Source: Litchfieldia stipae (lineage in GTDB: Bacteria; Bacillota; Bacilli; Bacillales; Bacillaceae_L). From it: a stretch of DNA of 64,000 nucleotides. Under the pieces are notes generated by a model that saw nothing but the letters and a program-made list of their open reading frames with translations, searched no databases and had not been told where the DNA came from. Made by a program: the position numbers and the translations under genes. Shown one piece after another: positions 36,224-44,799 of this stretch. The DNA is taken from assembly GCF_014837155.1 (NCBI RefSeq), contig NZ_JACYHA010000014.1:1-64000 (forward strand), in the 5' to 3' direction. Numbering within the stretch: position 1 is the first letter of the stretch; every line of letters begins with the position of its first letter.

Positions 36224-37709
36224 CCTTTACCAATCCTTCTTTCTTTGATTTCAATTTAAATACCAATCCTACTATTTGTAGGGTTATCAGAGGTGTTAGA
36301 GCTACCATAGCGATCATACCAAATCCATCAATCAGCACATTTGCACCTTCTATTGCTTCTGCTGCACCTTGTACAAAGGCTAATATAAAGGTTGCTGTCA
36401 TCGGGCCAGATGCAACTCCTCCTGAATCAAAGGCAATCCCAACAAATAGCTTTGGAACAATATAAGTCATGCCAATCGCTATGATGTAACCAGGTAAAAG
36501 ATAATGCCATAATTGAAGTTCAGGGATCAGTATTCGAAGCATCGATAATGAAACAGCAGCCCCGACTCCAATACACAAAGAAAACATCACAACTTTTCTT
36601 CTTACATACCCACTTGTAACATCCTCTATTTGATGAGTTAATACATGGACAGCTGGTTCAGCTAATATTGTCACTATGCCGAGGACAAATGCGACAATAA
36701 CAACATATGATTTACTGTCTAATGATGCGATTGAGTAACCAATTGATCTTCCTACATCCATAAAACCCGCATTTACACCAACTAAAAATAAAACAAGTCC
36801 TATAAAAGTAAATAAAAGTCCAATGATTATTTTTCTAACTGCTTTTCTAGATATGTTAAAAGATATTTTCTGGAAGATAAGAAATATAACTAAGATAGGA
36901 AGAAGTGCCATGACAATTTCTTGAGATATAATCGGTATTTCATGTAAAAAAGGACCTAATATTGAAGCTTTTACTTCTTCCCGCTTTTCAATACTTGCGG
37001 TTATTTTATCAGATTTAGATATAATATTCATAATCATGACCGATATGATTGCCCCTGTAGAGGCAATGGCGACAAGCCCAAAGCTATCTTTTTCAGATGC
37101 TTTGCTATCCTTTTTCAACCCTGATACCCCTAATGCAAGAGCTAGTATAAACGGAACTGTTAACGCACCAGTTGTTGCCCCAGATGCATCAAATGAGATC
37201 GCCAAAAACTCCGGAGAACTAAATAAAGATAAAACTAAAATGATAAAGTATAAACCTGTTAATAACTTGTATAACGGAATATTGTACAAAATTCGAGCAA
37301 GACCTATCGCAATCAACACACCAATTCCGATTGAGACAATCATAACAATACTCGTCTTAGAAATCAGACCTGATGTAACAAAGTCAACTTGTCCTGCAAG
37401 AATATGTAAGTCGGGTTCGGCAATTGAGATAAAGAAACCAAGCAATAAACCCGCGATCATAACGATCCAAAGCTTATTTGATTTGGCAATGGTTTTCCCC
37501 ATTAATTGACCAATTGGGGTAATACCAATATCAACACCGAATAAAAAGATCGATAATCCAAGAATAATGACCATCGCTCCAATAACAAATCGAATCATTA
37601 ACAGAGGGTCATCTAGTGGGGCTAGTGTGAAATTCAACACCAACACAATCACTGTAATCGGGAGTACTGCATACAATACTTCTTTTAATTTAGATCCTAG
37701 TACATTCAA
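36213..37709 (-). CDS. DUF1538 membrane protein (two repeats), putative transporter
   Basis: A 498-aa protein with about 13-14 hydrophobic helices in two homologous halves. Repeat marks are AEPDLHILAGQVDFVTSG (97-114) with AEPAVHVLTHQIEDVTSG (350-367), and FDASGATTGALT (173-184) with FDSGGVASGPMT (427-438). DUF1538 proteins of Halomonas (UmpAB) were reported as Na+/H+ antiporters; function here is inferred only. It starts with TTG after AAAGGGATG and is coupled to the PII-like gene. Confidence 0.85.
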   Translation of the reverse strand: MNVLGSKLKEVLYAVLPITVIVLVLNFTLAPLDDPLLMIRFVIGAMVIILGLSIFLFGVDIGITPIGQLMGKTIAKSNKLWIVMIAGLLLGFFISIAEPDLHILAGQVDFVTSGLISKTSIVMIVSIGIGVLIAIGLARILYNIPLYKLLTGLYFIILVLSLFSSPEFLAISFDASGATTGALTVPFILALALGVSGLKKDSKASEKDSFGLVAIASTGAIISVMIMNIISKSDKITASIEKREEVKASILGPFLHEIPIISQEIVMALLPILVIFLIFQKISFNISRKAVRKIIIGLLFTFIGLVLFLVGVNAGFMDVGRSIGYSIASLDSKSYVVIVAFVLGIVTILAEPAVHVLTHQIEDVTSGYVRRKVVMFSLCIGVGAAVSLSMLRILIPELQLWHYLLPGYIIAIGMTYIVPKLFVGIAFDSGGVASGPMTATFILAFVQGAAEAIEGANVLIDGFGMIAMVALTPLITLQIVGLVFKLKSKKEGLVKDVQ

Positions 37710-37824
37710 ATAATAATCATCCCTTTCTTATTATTTTTTGACTATGACTCTATTCAATTTTCGCAAAAAAATAAAAAATCAATCAATTCACATAATATTA
37801 TACTATAAAAAATCGTTTACCCGT

Positions 37825-38157
37825 TCATTCTACATCTAAAATTCTCTCAAATTTCAAAATAAGATGGTCCTCATCATTAATCATCTTGAGCCATCTTTCA
37901 TGATGATTGATTTTGGTGATCCATCCCCAAAATTGTTCCGTTCCATACTCACAAGCATAGGTAATCCTGATGGAACGATCATTCTTAATAGATTCGCTTA
38001 TGATTTGATTCACAAGCTCAAATTGATTCTCATCTAGCTCTGGCTTATGAAATTTCGTTTTTTGCTGTTTTCGATCCATTAACGCTTGTTTGTGCTCAGG
38101 TAAAAACATACGATTTGATTCCCATAGCATATTTCCTCGTCTTAAATGTTCACTCAC
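37825..38157 (-). CDS. yqjX: YolD-like protein (YqjX)
   Basis: A 110-aa protein of the YolD-like family, which in Bacillus is encoded next to UmuC-type Y-family polymerases and has been proposed as a UmuD-like partner. The RRGNMLWESNRMFLPEHKQAL segment near 6-26 and GWITKINHHERWLKM near 77-91 are typical. Its ATG overlaps the yqjW stop by four bases (ATGA), so the two are translationally coupled and SOS controlled. Confidence 0.85.
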   Translation of the reverse strand: MSEHLRRGNMLWESNRMFLPEHKQALMDRKQQKTKFHKPELDENQFELVNQIISESIKNDRSIRITYACEYGTEQFWGWITKINHHERWLKMINDEDHLILKFERILDVE

Positions 38158-39386
38158 TTATAATGCCCCCCTATTTTTTTTGCCCGCTCAAATACTTGTC
38201 CTGCTGGTCTTAATGAGGAGGCACGAACAATAGCTGTCCTACCAAAGCGATTCTTAATATGATCAATAGCATGGTCTAGCTCTCGTTTTTGGACCTTATT
38301 ATCAAACAAACTTATTTGCCACACTTCATCAGATACAAGGTTTGACAAACTAATTCCTACCCTTCTTACCGGTTGCTTATCCCAGAATTCTAAGAATAGC
38401 TCCCAAGCTGAATAGAAAATCTCCATCCCATTATTCGTTGGTTCACTGATTGTTCTTTGGCGATGAAAGCCTGTAGGAAACGCAAAGCTAGCTCCCATAC
38501 AGCTTACAGTTATCGTTGTCCCCATCACCTGAGAACTCCGTGCTCGAAAGCAAACCTCTTCACAAAGCTCTAATAAAACCACTTTTATTTCCTCAGCACT
38601 TTCATAATCTCTAGGTAAGGTCATGCCATGTCCTATTGCTTTTTGGTCATCAAGAGACTTTGTAGTAACGGGTGAATAATCCAAACCATTTGCTGTCATC
38701 CACAACACATGTCCGTTAATACCCCATTTTTTCTTTAAAAGCTCTAATGGAAAAGTTGCTAAACCACCGATTGTACTAATTCCTCTTGCTTTCAAGTTTC
38801 TCTCCATTCTCTTCCCAATTCCAAACATCTTACCTATAGGAAGAGGCCACAAATTCGATGCTAGATTTTCAAATGTTAATTCAAAAATACCATCCTTATT
38901 CTTTTTCGCAAAATTATCACACGCTAATTTAGCCAGAATCTTATTACTCCCGATACCTACGCGAGCATAAATCCCTGTTTCATTCATAATCTCAAGTTGT
39001 ATTTTCTTGGCCATTGTTACCGGGTTCCCAAAAAGAGTCTGACTTCCGGTCACATCCATGAATTGCTCATCAACCGAAAATGGTTCAACTAAGTTAGTGT
39101 ATCGTTCCAGTATATTTGTAATTTGAAGCGACATATCAATATACAATTGCATACGCGGGCGAACAACAACGGCCTCTGGACATTTCTGTTGAGCCTCCCA
39201 TAGTCTCTCACCATTGGTAATGCCGTGCTTTTTAGCTAAAGGACAAGCAGCTAAAATAACACCTGAACGACGTTCCGGATCACCTGAGACCACTAGTGGA
39301 ACATCTATTAAATCAGGGTTACTGGCCTTCTCGACAGAGGCATAGAAAGACTGCATATCAACAAGAAAAATCACTTTATCTTTCAC
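38154..39386 (-). CDS. yqjW: UmuC-like Y-family DNA polymerase (YqjW, PolY2)
   Basis: Translesion polymerase for bypass of damaged bases. The 410-aa protein has the catalytic acidic motifs DMQSFYASVEK (10-20) and SVDEQFMDVTG (about 103-113), a helix-hairpin-helix (IGKMFGIGKRMERNL near 178-192) and a little-finger domain; no beta-clamp motif was assigned. It is distinct from DinB at 56356-57636 in this window. Two LexA boxes and a TATAAT lie directly upstream. Confidence 0.93.
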   Translation of the reverse strand: MKDKVIFLVDMQSFYASVEKASNPDLIDVPLVVSGDPERRSGVILAACPLAKKHGITNGERLWEAQQKCPEAVVVRPRMQLYIDMSLQITNILERYTNLVEPFSVDEQFMDVTGSQTLFGNPVTMAKKIQLEIMNETGIYARVGIGSNKILAKLACDNFAKKNKDGIFELTFENLASNLWPLPIGKMFGIGKRMERNLKARGISTIGGLATFPLELLKKKWGINGHVLWMTANGLDYSPVTTKSLDDQKAIGHGMTLPRDYESAEEIKVVLLELCEEVCFRARSSQVMGTTITVSCMGASFAFPTGFHRQRTISEPTNNGMEIFYSAWELFLEFWDKQPVRRVGISLSNLVSDEVWQISLFDNKVQKRELDHAIDHIKNRFGRTAIVRASSLRPAGQVFERAKKIGGHYK

Positions 39387-39409
39387 CGTAATCTCCCTTT
39401 CACCAAAAC

Positions 39410-39464
39410 AGAATATACGTTCGCATTAATATTATATTCTACATATTAAGCGAATATACGTTCG
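39410..39464 (-). promoter_or_regulatory. SOS promoter with two LexA boxes
   Basis: CGAATATACGTTCG (39451-39464) and AGAATATACGTTCG (39410-39423) are both near-perfect matches to the Bacillus LexA/DinR box (CGAAC-N4-GTTCG). They flank a TATAAT that lies between them on the minus strand. The downstream operon is yqjW-yqjX. Confidence 0.88.
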
Positions 39465-39520
39465 ATTTCAATGGAAATTTAACACAGAACAAAACATGAC
39501 AAAAAACACAAAAAAACAAA

Positions 39521-39561
39521 ATGAGTCCCAGTCTACGCAGGGGCATAGATCTGGGACTCAT
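39521..39561 (-). terminator. Terminator of yqjQ
   Basis: ATGAGTCCCAG and CTGGGACTCAT form a perfect 11-bp stem, followed on the minus strand by TTTTGTTTTTTTG. It is separated from the yqjQ stop by MITE copy 3. Confidence 0.88.
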
Positions 39562-39575
39562 TTGTAGATATGCTT

Positions 39576-39736
39576 GGCTGTTTTCGTATATATTGTTGCT
39601 TTTGATACCGCAGCATGAATACACTCCGCGTCCTGTGGGAGCCAACTAGTCCCACGGGAGTCCCCGTATTCAGTCTGCTAGAAACCTATTCTCAATTAAT
39701 TCACCTCAAAAAACAACAAACTTTGAGAAAACAGCC
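39576..39736 (-). mobile_element. MITE-like element, copy 3
   Basis: A 161-bp copy in inverse orientation (plus strand begins GGCTGTTTTCG and ends GAAAACAGCC). It ends exactly at the base before the yqjQ stop codon and lies between that stop and the yqjQ terminator. The flanking octamers (ATATGCTT, TTATTTTT) do not match, so the target duplication is lost or this copy arose differently. Confidence 0.85.
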
Positions 39737-40540
39737 TTATTTTTTAAACAACGCTTTTCCTCCCACTTTTTCAAAGGTAGTAGGAAAAAGTGTATAGAGA
39801 ACTGTACCAATACTCATCCATCTAGGGAGATTTAATTCACGTTTTGGAGTGAATATTACTTTCACAATCTTTCTAGCGACGTCATCTGGATCTAGCATAA
39901 AACGATCCACGCTTTTTGCATAGTTTCCAGATTGGTCAGCAATATCAAAGAATCTTGTCCGAATTGGACCTGGATTAACTGAGGTAACCTGAATATTTGC
40001 AGAAGCGACCTCCAAGCGCAAACTATTCGTAAAGCCTAAAACAGCATGCTTTGTCGCCGAATAGACACTCGACTTAGGAGTAGCTAGCTTCCCTGCCTGC
40101 GAAGCAATATTAATGATATGCCCATTATTACCCGCTATCATCGCCGGCAGCACCATTTTCGTACAGGCAATCAATCCAACCACATTAACTGCAAACATCT
40201 CCTTTGTTTCAGTTAGTGTAGCATCAACAGCATGATCAAATTTACCAAACCCAGCATTATTAATGAGGACATCAATTGTACCTACCTCAGCTAATATCTC
40301 TTGAAATACAGCCTCAACAGCATCGGTATCACTCACATCTAATTTATAAAATAAGGAATCTACACCCGTATTCTCCTTAATCTTCATTGAAATTTCAAGC
40401 AATTGCTGAGAGTTACGCGCTAACAGAATCGGTCTTGCCCCTTGCTCTGCTACTAAAAAAGAAATGCGTTCACCAATACCACTGGATGCACCAGTAATAA
40501 CAATATTCTTGTTTTTTAATCGATTAGACTTCATAACCAT
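39737..40540 (-). CDS. yqjQ: Short-chain dehydrogenase YqjQ
   Basis: A 267-aa classical SDR. It has the NAD(P)-binding TGASSGIG at about 17-24, NNAGFGKF near 94-101, the catalytic Ser (IASQAG) and YSATKHAV (Tyr-x3-Lys) near 160-167, and PGPIRTRF. The substrate is unknown. It is divergent from proI. Because a MITE abuts its stop, the transcript must read through that element to reach its terminator. Confidence 0.88.
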   Translation of the reverse strand: MVMKSNRLKNKNIVITGASSGIGERISFLVAEQGARPILLARNSQQLLEISMKIKENTGVDSLFYKLDVSDTDAVEAVFQEILAEVGTIDVLINNAGFGKFDHAVDATLTETKEMFAVNVVGLIACTKMVLPAMIAGNNGHIINIASQAGKLATPKSSVYSATKHAVLGFTNSLRLEVASANIQVTSVNPGPIRTRFFDIADQSGNYAKSVDRFMLDPDDVARKIVKVIFTPKRELNLPRWMSIGTVLYTLFPTTFEKVGGKALFKK

Positions 40541-40762
40541 TCACCTCAGGAAAATAACATGTTTTAAATTTCCCTTAATCGTCATTCAAAGTCAAGTAAC
40601 AACCGTCATTCATCAATAAATAATTGACATAAAGATTATAATCCTCGATAATGATTTTCAACTCAATGAAGAAATGCGCGAACGGTAAACTAGTAAATCC
40701 GAGAGACCCTATTCTTACTTTTAATCAAGGAGAATAGGGGATACTAATGGGGGGATTATCAT

Positions 40763-41611
40763 ATGGAGAAAAAGCAACAGATTGCTTTTATAGGAGCAGG
40801 TTCAATGGCAGAAGCCATTATTGCAGGAATGCTACAGCAGAAATTATTCAATCCAGAGCAAATCATTGTCACAAACCGCTCAAACGAACAACGACTACAA
40901 GAACTACATAATAACTACGGAGTACAGGTCACTCATAATAAACAAGAAGCGATGCAGCACGCAGATATCCTTGTGTTAGCCATTAAACCAAAGGATGTAA
41001 CTGAGGGAATTAATGAAATTGCCCCCTTTACAAATAAATCACAGCTTATTATCTCTGTGCTTGCAGGAGTGTCAACAGACACTCTCCGCCATTTATTTGA
41101 TCAGGACTTGGCGATTGTGCGCGCTATGCCAAACACATCAGCTGCAATCGGCAAATCAGCAACTGCACTTGCACTAGGAGAATTTGCAACTGACAATCAT
41201 TTGAATCTCGTACGTGAATTATTTGAAACTGTCGGTCTTGTTTCAATCGTCGAAGAAGGAGCCCTTCATGCTGTAACAGGATTATCTGGCAGTGGTCCCG
41301 CTTATGTCTATTATTTAGTAGAAGCGATGGAAAAGGCCGCTGCTGAAATTGGTCTAGAACAGGAGGTTGCAAAGGATTTAATTCTCCAGACGATTATTGG
41401 AGCAGCCGAAATGCTTAAATCATCACCAAAGCACCCTTCTGTCCTAAGAAAAGAAGTCACTAGTCCTGGTGGAACAACAGAAGCAGGGATTAAAGTATTA
41501 GAAAGCTACCACTACCAAGAAGCGATGATTTCATGTATTAAACAAGCCGCAAAACGCTCAAACGAAATGGGAGAATCCCTTGAAGCGTTTGTTCATACAA
41601 AAAAAGCATAA
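40763..41611 (+). CDS. proI: Pyrroline-5-carboxylate reductase
   Basis: Reduces pyrroline-5-carboxylate to L-proline with NAD(P)H. The 282-aa protein has the Rossmann start IAFIGAGSMAEAIIAGM (about 7-23) and the C-terminal family signature around SGSGPAYVYYLVEAM (172-186) and SPGGTTEAGIKVLE (about 235-248). In B. subtilis the positional equivalent is ProI, a housekeeping paralogue of ProG and ProH. ATG with GGGGGG upstream. Confidence 0.94.
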   Translation: MEKKQQIAFIGAGSMAEAIIAGMLQQKLFNPEQIIVTNRSNEQRLQELHNNYGVQVTHNKQEAMQHADILVLAIKPKDVTEGINEIAPFTNKSQLIISVLAGVSTDTLRHLFDQDLAIVRAMPNTSAAIGKSATALALGEFATDNHLNLVRELFETVGLVSIVEEGALHAVTGLSGSGPAYVYYLVEAMEKAAAEIGLEQEVAKDLILQTIIGAAEMLKSSPKHPSVLRKEVTSPGGTTEAGIKVLESYHYQEAMISCIKQAAKRSNEMGESLEAFVHTKKA

Positions 41612-41625
41612 ACAGGAAACAATAA

Positions 41626-41665
41626 GAAAGCAAGCTTCCCTCTTTAGTGAGAGGAACTTGCTTTT
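41626..41665. terminator. Bidirectional terminator between proI and gerXB
   Basis: AAAGCAAG and inner CTCT pair with GAGG and CTTGCTTT around TTAGTGA, followed by TTTTTC on the plus strand. It overlaps the last codons of gerXB. Confidence 0.8.
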
Positions 41666-42762
41666 TCTCTTGCAGTCACTAGTTTTTTCTTAAAAATCAG
41701 ACCAAGTACAAAGACTAGAGCAAGCACACCGATTCCAATCACATGAGCCACTCCCACCCAATAGGTTTCGGTAATCTTCATCGCACGCTCATGATCAAAA
41801 ACAACCCAATAGCCATAACCAGTTAATACAAGACAAACAGGGAGAATGACGCGACGATAATCTTTTAATCCTAACAACCGTTGAATCGATACAGTGGCAC
41901 AAAGAAATGTCATCATAATCTGTGTCAAGACCGATAAGGCAAAAAAGGCAACCATAAACATTTCATAGCGATGAATGAAATGACCAATTTCAGCACTTCT
42001 TGCCATCTGCATGCATGAAACAATATATTGTCCGGTCACTTCAGCTGACAAAACACCAATCTCTAAAATCGGCCAGATCGCAACAAATAACCCTCCATAA
42101 GCAATCCCTGCAAGTCCTGACCTCTTCCAAACGTCTGGTTTTTTTACAACAGGTAGAATAATACAAGACATCATAATTGCCATTAACCAGTCTGCATTAT
42201 GATGTCGGCTAGCCCAAACTGTTTTCACTACTCCAGATTCAAAGACAGGCATCAACTCACGAACATCGAACTTAGGCACAGAACCAATCATAATTAAAAT
42301 ATTCAACGCTAGAATCGAAAACACACCAATCAAGGCCATCCTAGCAATCACTTCAACTCCGAAATAAATAGCATAGGCACCTAAAAGAAACGCTACCATA
42401 ACAACTAGTAGAATCGGAGCCTCTGGTAAAAAATAATCTTTAATATGATACACGAACGTGGCCATAATGCTTCCATATGACACAAGGAAGAAAACAAACA
42501 AAAGAAAGCTGATTAATTTCCCTAACCATTTCCCACCTAATACTTGACCTTGGTGGATTAAATCTGATTGTGGCAGCCGTTTAATGATAATGACCGCGAA
42601 TAAAATAATTAATAGTCCTTGTCCTATTGACAAGAGAGTTGAAAGCCAAATGTCATTTCCAACCTCCCTGGCCATGGACCCTTGAGTTACACCAATTGCT
42701 TTTGCATAAACCATATTTATCATCAAGGCCATGAACATTCCATTTGTAATTTGTACCTTCAT
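41644..42762 (-). CDS. Spore germination receptor B subunit (permease-like)
   Basis: A 372-aa GerAB/GerBB-type protein of the amino-acid permease (APC) superfamily with ten hydrophobic helices. It begins with the family pattern (ITNGMFMALMINMVYAKAIGVTQGS). In known receptors the B subunit binds the germinant. It is the third gene of an A-C-B operon. Because the A gene is split by an IS element, this protein may be expressed poorly or lack its partner. It is not part of the B. subtilis gene order here. Confidence 0.9.
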   Translation of the reverse strand: MKVQITNGMFMALMINMVYAKAIGVTQGSMAREVGNDIWLSTLLSIGQGLLIILFAVIIIKRLPQSDLIHQGQVLGGKWLGKLISFLLFVFFLVSYGSIMATFVYHIKDYFLPEAPILLVVMVAFLLGAYAIYFGVEVIARMALIGVFSILALNILIMIGSVPKFDVRELMPVFESGVVKTVWASRHHNADWLMAIMMSCIILPVVKKPDVWKRSGLAGIAYGGLFVAIWPILEIGVLSAEVTGQYIVSCMQMARSAEIGHFIHRYEMFMVAFFALSVLTQIMMTFLCATVSIQRLLGLKDYRRVILPVCLVLTGYGYWVVFDHERAMKITETYWVGVAHVIGIGVLALVFVLGLIFKKKLVTAREKASSSH

Positions 42763-42774
42763 AGAACACCTCTT

Positions 42775-43995
42775 TTAATTCCCTGACTTTGTAGGATTAT
42801 ACAAAAGTGAGGATTCATTTATATGAACAGTTATGTTAATTTTCATTTTTACTGAAGGTAATATATTTTCCCAATCATCCTTCATACTTTTCCATTCCAT
42901 TGGATATTTATTATTTAACACCTTACCAAGGTGAAGGAAATCCGTCTTTTCTTCTTGAGCTTTTTTGAATACAAATTCCATCTGCCCCCTAGTAATGTCT
43001 GCAACCTCTTCTTCTAAATCCTTCACTTCCTGCCTATCTTTCAAACTAAATGGGCAGCCTGCTTCAACAACACTTACAAAAATATCAACTGTTGCTTCGA
43101 AAGCTGGCAAATTATTTTTAATAGAAGGTCGAAGATCAAAGGATTGACTACGAAGTTCAAGACTCATTTTTTTAGACGGATTTTTAGGACAATTAACAGC
43201 AATCACCCCAGTTTCTACTGTTTCAATAAATGGTAATAGCCCTGGAACCTCCTCTGGTTGAATAATACCAGTAAGCTTATCACCCTTAAAAAAACCGGCA
43301 CCAGCCAACTCTACCTGTTTGTAAGAGCCTGCTTGTCCTTCCTTCTTATTAGATACTCCCCGTGATTGAAGTCTTACTCTCGAAAGAATAGGCTGTGTTT
43401 CGTGACTTAAATAAGCAGATTGTAAGTCTAACATTTGTGTACGTGGTGCCTGAACAGAAATTTTGGTGTAACGAAATAATTTATCAATTGCTTCACCAGG
43501 TACTACTTCTAAACCTGTCATCGTCGAGATTACTTCACTTGCCTTATCAGGAGTAACCACAACCCACGTCCTCATCCGTAATTGAGGATTTCTTGTAAAA
43601 AAGTCAATGATATCAGAAATCCCAGTTTCTCTTGCAAGATCCTCATTGATCACAATAGCATAATTATGTGCCCAGAATACACGTCGTGAAGAGAAGGTTG
43701 CTAGATTACGAATTGCTTCAAATATGGTATCTCCTTCAGCACTCGCTGACCATATAGGATCACCTGTTTGACCTGAAGGTGCACCTGTTTGACCTCTTGA
43801 ATCAGCTGGACGTGCAACTTGAACAGTGACTTTCATTGCCCCTTCTTTTTCACCTTTATCTAATCCAACAGCCATGACTAATGCGAGTTCATCAATCTCT
43901 ATTTTTCCAACACAACTAGTCACTAATGGAAGCATAAGAAGACATAACGAAAATAAAAGAGTTTTTCTGATCACATGCACTGCTCCTAACTTCAT
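42775..43995 (-). CDS. Spore germination receptor C subunit (Ger(x)C lipoprotein)
   Basis: A 406-aa Ger(x)C-family lipoprotein. A signal sequence (about 10-27) ends in the lipobox LVTSC with lipidated Cys28. The mature N-terminal part has KIEIDELALVMAVGLDKG, and ANCPKNPSK-like and IDIFVSVVEAGCPF segments lie in the middle domains. It anchors the receptor to the outer face of the spore inner membrane. It lies between the 3' fragment of gerXA (gap 15 bp) and gerXB. Confidence 0.92.
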   Translation of the reverse strand: MKLGAVHVIRKTLLFSLCLLMLPLVTSCVGKIEIDELALVMAVGLDKGEKEGAMKVTVQVARPADSRGQTGAPSGQTGDPIWSASAEGDTIFEAIRNLATFSSRRVFWAHNYAIVINEDLARETGISDIIDFFTRNPQLRMRTWVVVTPDKASEVISTMTGLEVVPGEAIDKLFRYTKISVQAPRTQMLDLQSAYLSHETQPILSRVRLQSRGVSNKKEGQAGSYKQVELAGAGFFKGDKLTGIIQPEEVPGLLPFIETVETGVIAVNCPKNPSKKMSLELRSQSFDLRPSIKNNLPAFEATVDIFVSVVEAGCPFSLKDRQEVKDLEEEVADITRGQMEFVFKKAQEEKTDFLHLGKVLNNKYPMEWKSMKDDWENILPSVKMKINITVHINESSLLYNPTKSGN

Positions 43996-44010
43996 AATAT
44001 TTCAGCTCAA

Positions 44011-44799
44011 TTACTGATTATTTCCGCTCCCTTTTTTAGGAGGTTCAGGGCGTTGGTGCTTTCCAACTCTACTTTCTACTCCTTCAGCAAGCTGTGGTTG
44101 TCGCTCCATCTTCCACCATGGCATTCGAATCATTGAATCCTTTTGATCAGAAGGCTGGAATGGTGTAGCAGGAGCAAGATACGATTCTCCAAAAGAGCGA
44201 ATCGTAAAGGCATGGATGGCCAATAGTGCAAACATCGTAGCAAACCCAAGTAAACCAAGGGTACCTGAGGCGATTAATAATGGAAAACGAATAAGTCTAA
44301 TTGAAAATGACGCCGCATAATTCGGAATGGCAAATGAAGAAATTCCTGTGACAGCAACAACAATAACCATTAATGGAGAAACAAGTCCTGCTTGAACTGC
44401 AGCCTGACCAATAATTAAGGAACCAACGATACTGACCGCCTGACCAACTGGCTTAGGCATTCTTAAACCTGCTTCTCTCATTAATTCAAAGGCAATTTCC
44501 ATTACTACCGCTTCAAGCAATACAGGAAATGGAATGACCTCTCGACCAGATGCAATTGTTACCGCCAGCGGTGTTGGAATCATCTCTTGATGAAAACTGA
44601 CAAGCATGACATAGAAAGAAGATAAGGTTAAGCTAATTACAAAAGCAATATAGCGAATCAATCGAAAGAACGTTCCAGACATATATCTTGAATAATAATC
44701 ATCACTTGCCTGCAAAAATTGCCAAAAATAAGTGGGTACAACCAAAACAAATGGAGAATTATCTACAAATATAGCAACTCTCCCCTCCATGATTGCTGA
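44011..44799 (-). pseudogene. Germination receptor A subunit, 3' fragment
   Basis: The C-terminal half of a GerA-type receptor subunit: MEGRVAIFVDNSPF, then four to five transmembrane helices and a proline-rich basic tail. It is separated from its 5' part (46638-47422) by the IS element at 44800-46637. Removing the IS and one copy of the 8-bp duplication joins the parts in frame into a 521-codon gene of normal length. No other lesion is visible. A fragment starting at the internal ATG (44790) could in principle be translated but would lack the soluble domain. Confidence 0.9.

Noticed and set aside
39439-39645. 68-aa open frame upstream of yqjW
   Set aside because: It runs through the LexA boxes, the yqjQ terminator and MITE copy 3, so it is non-coding overlap.
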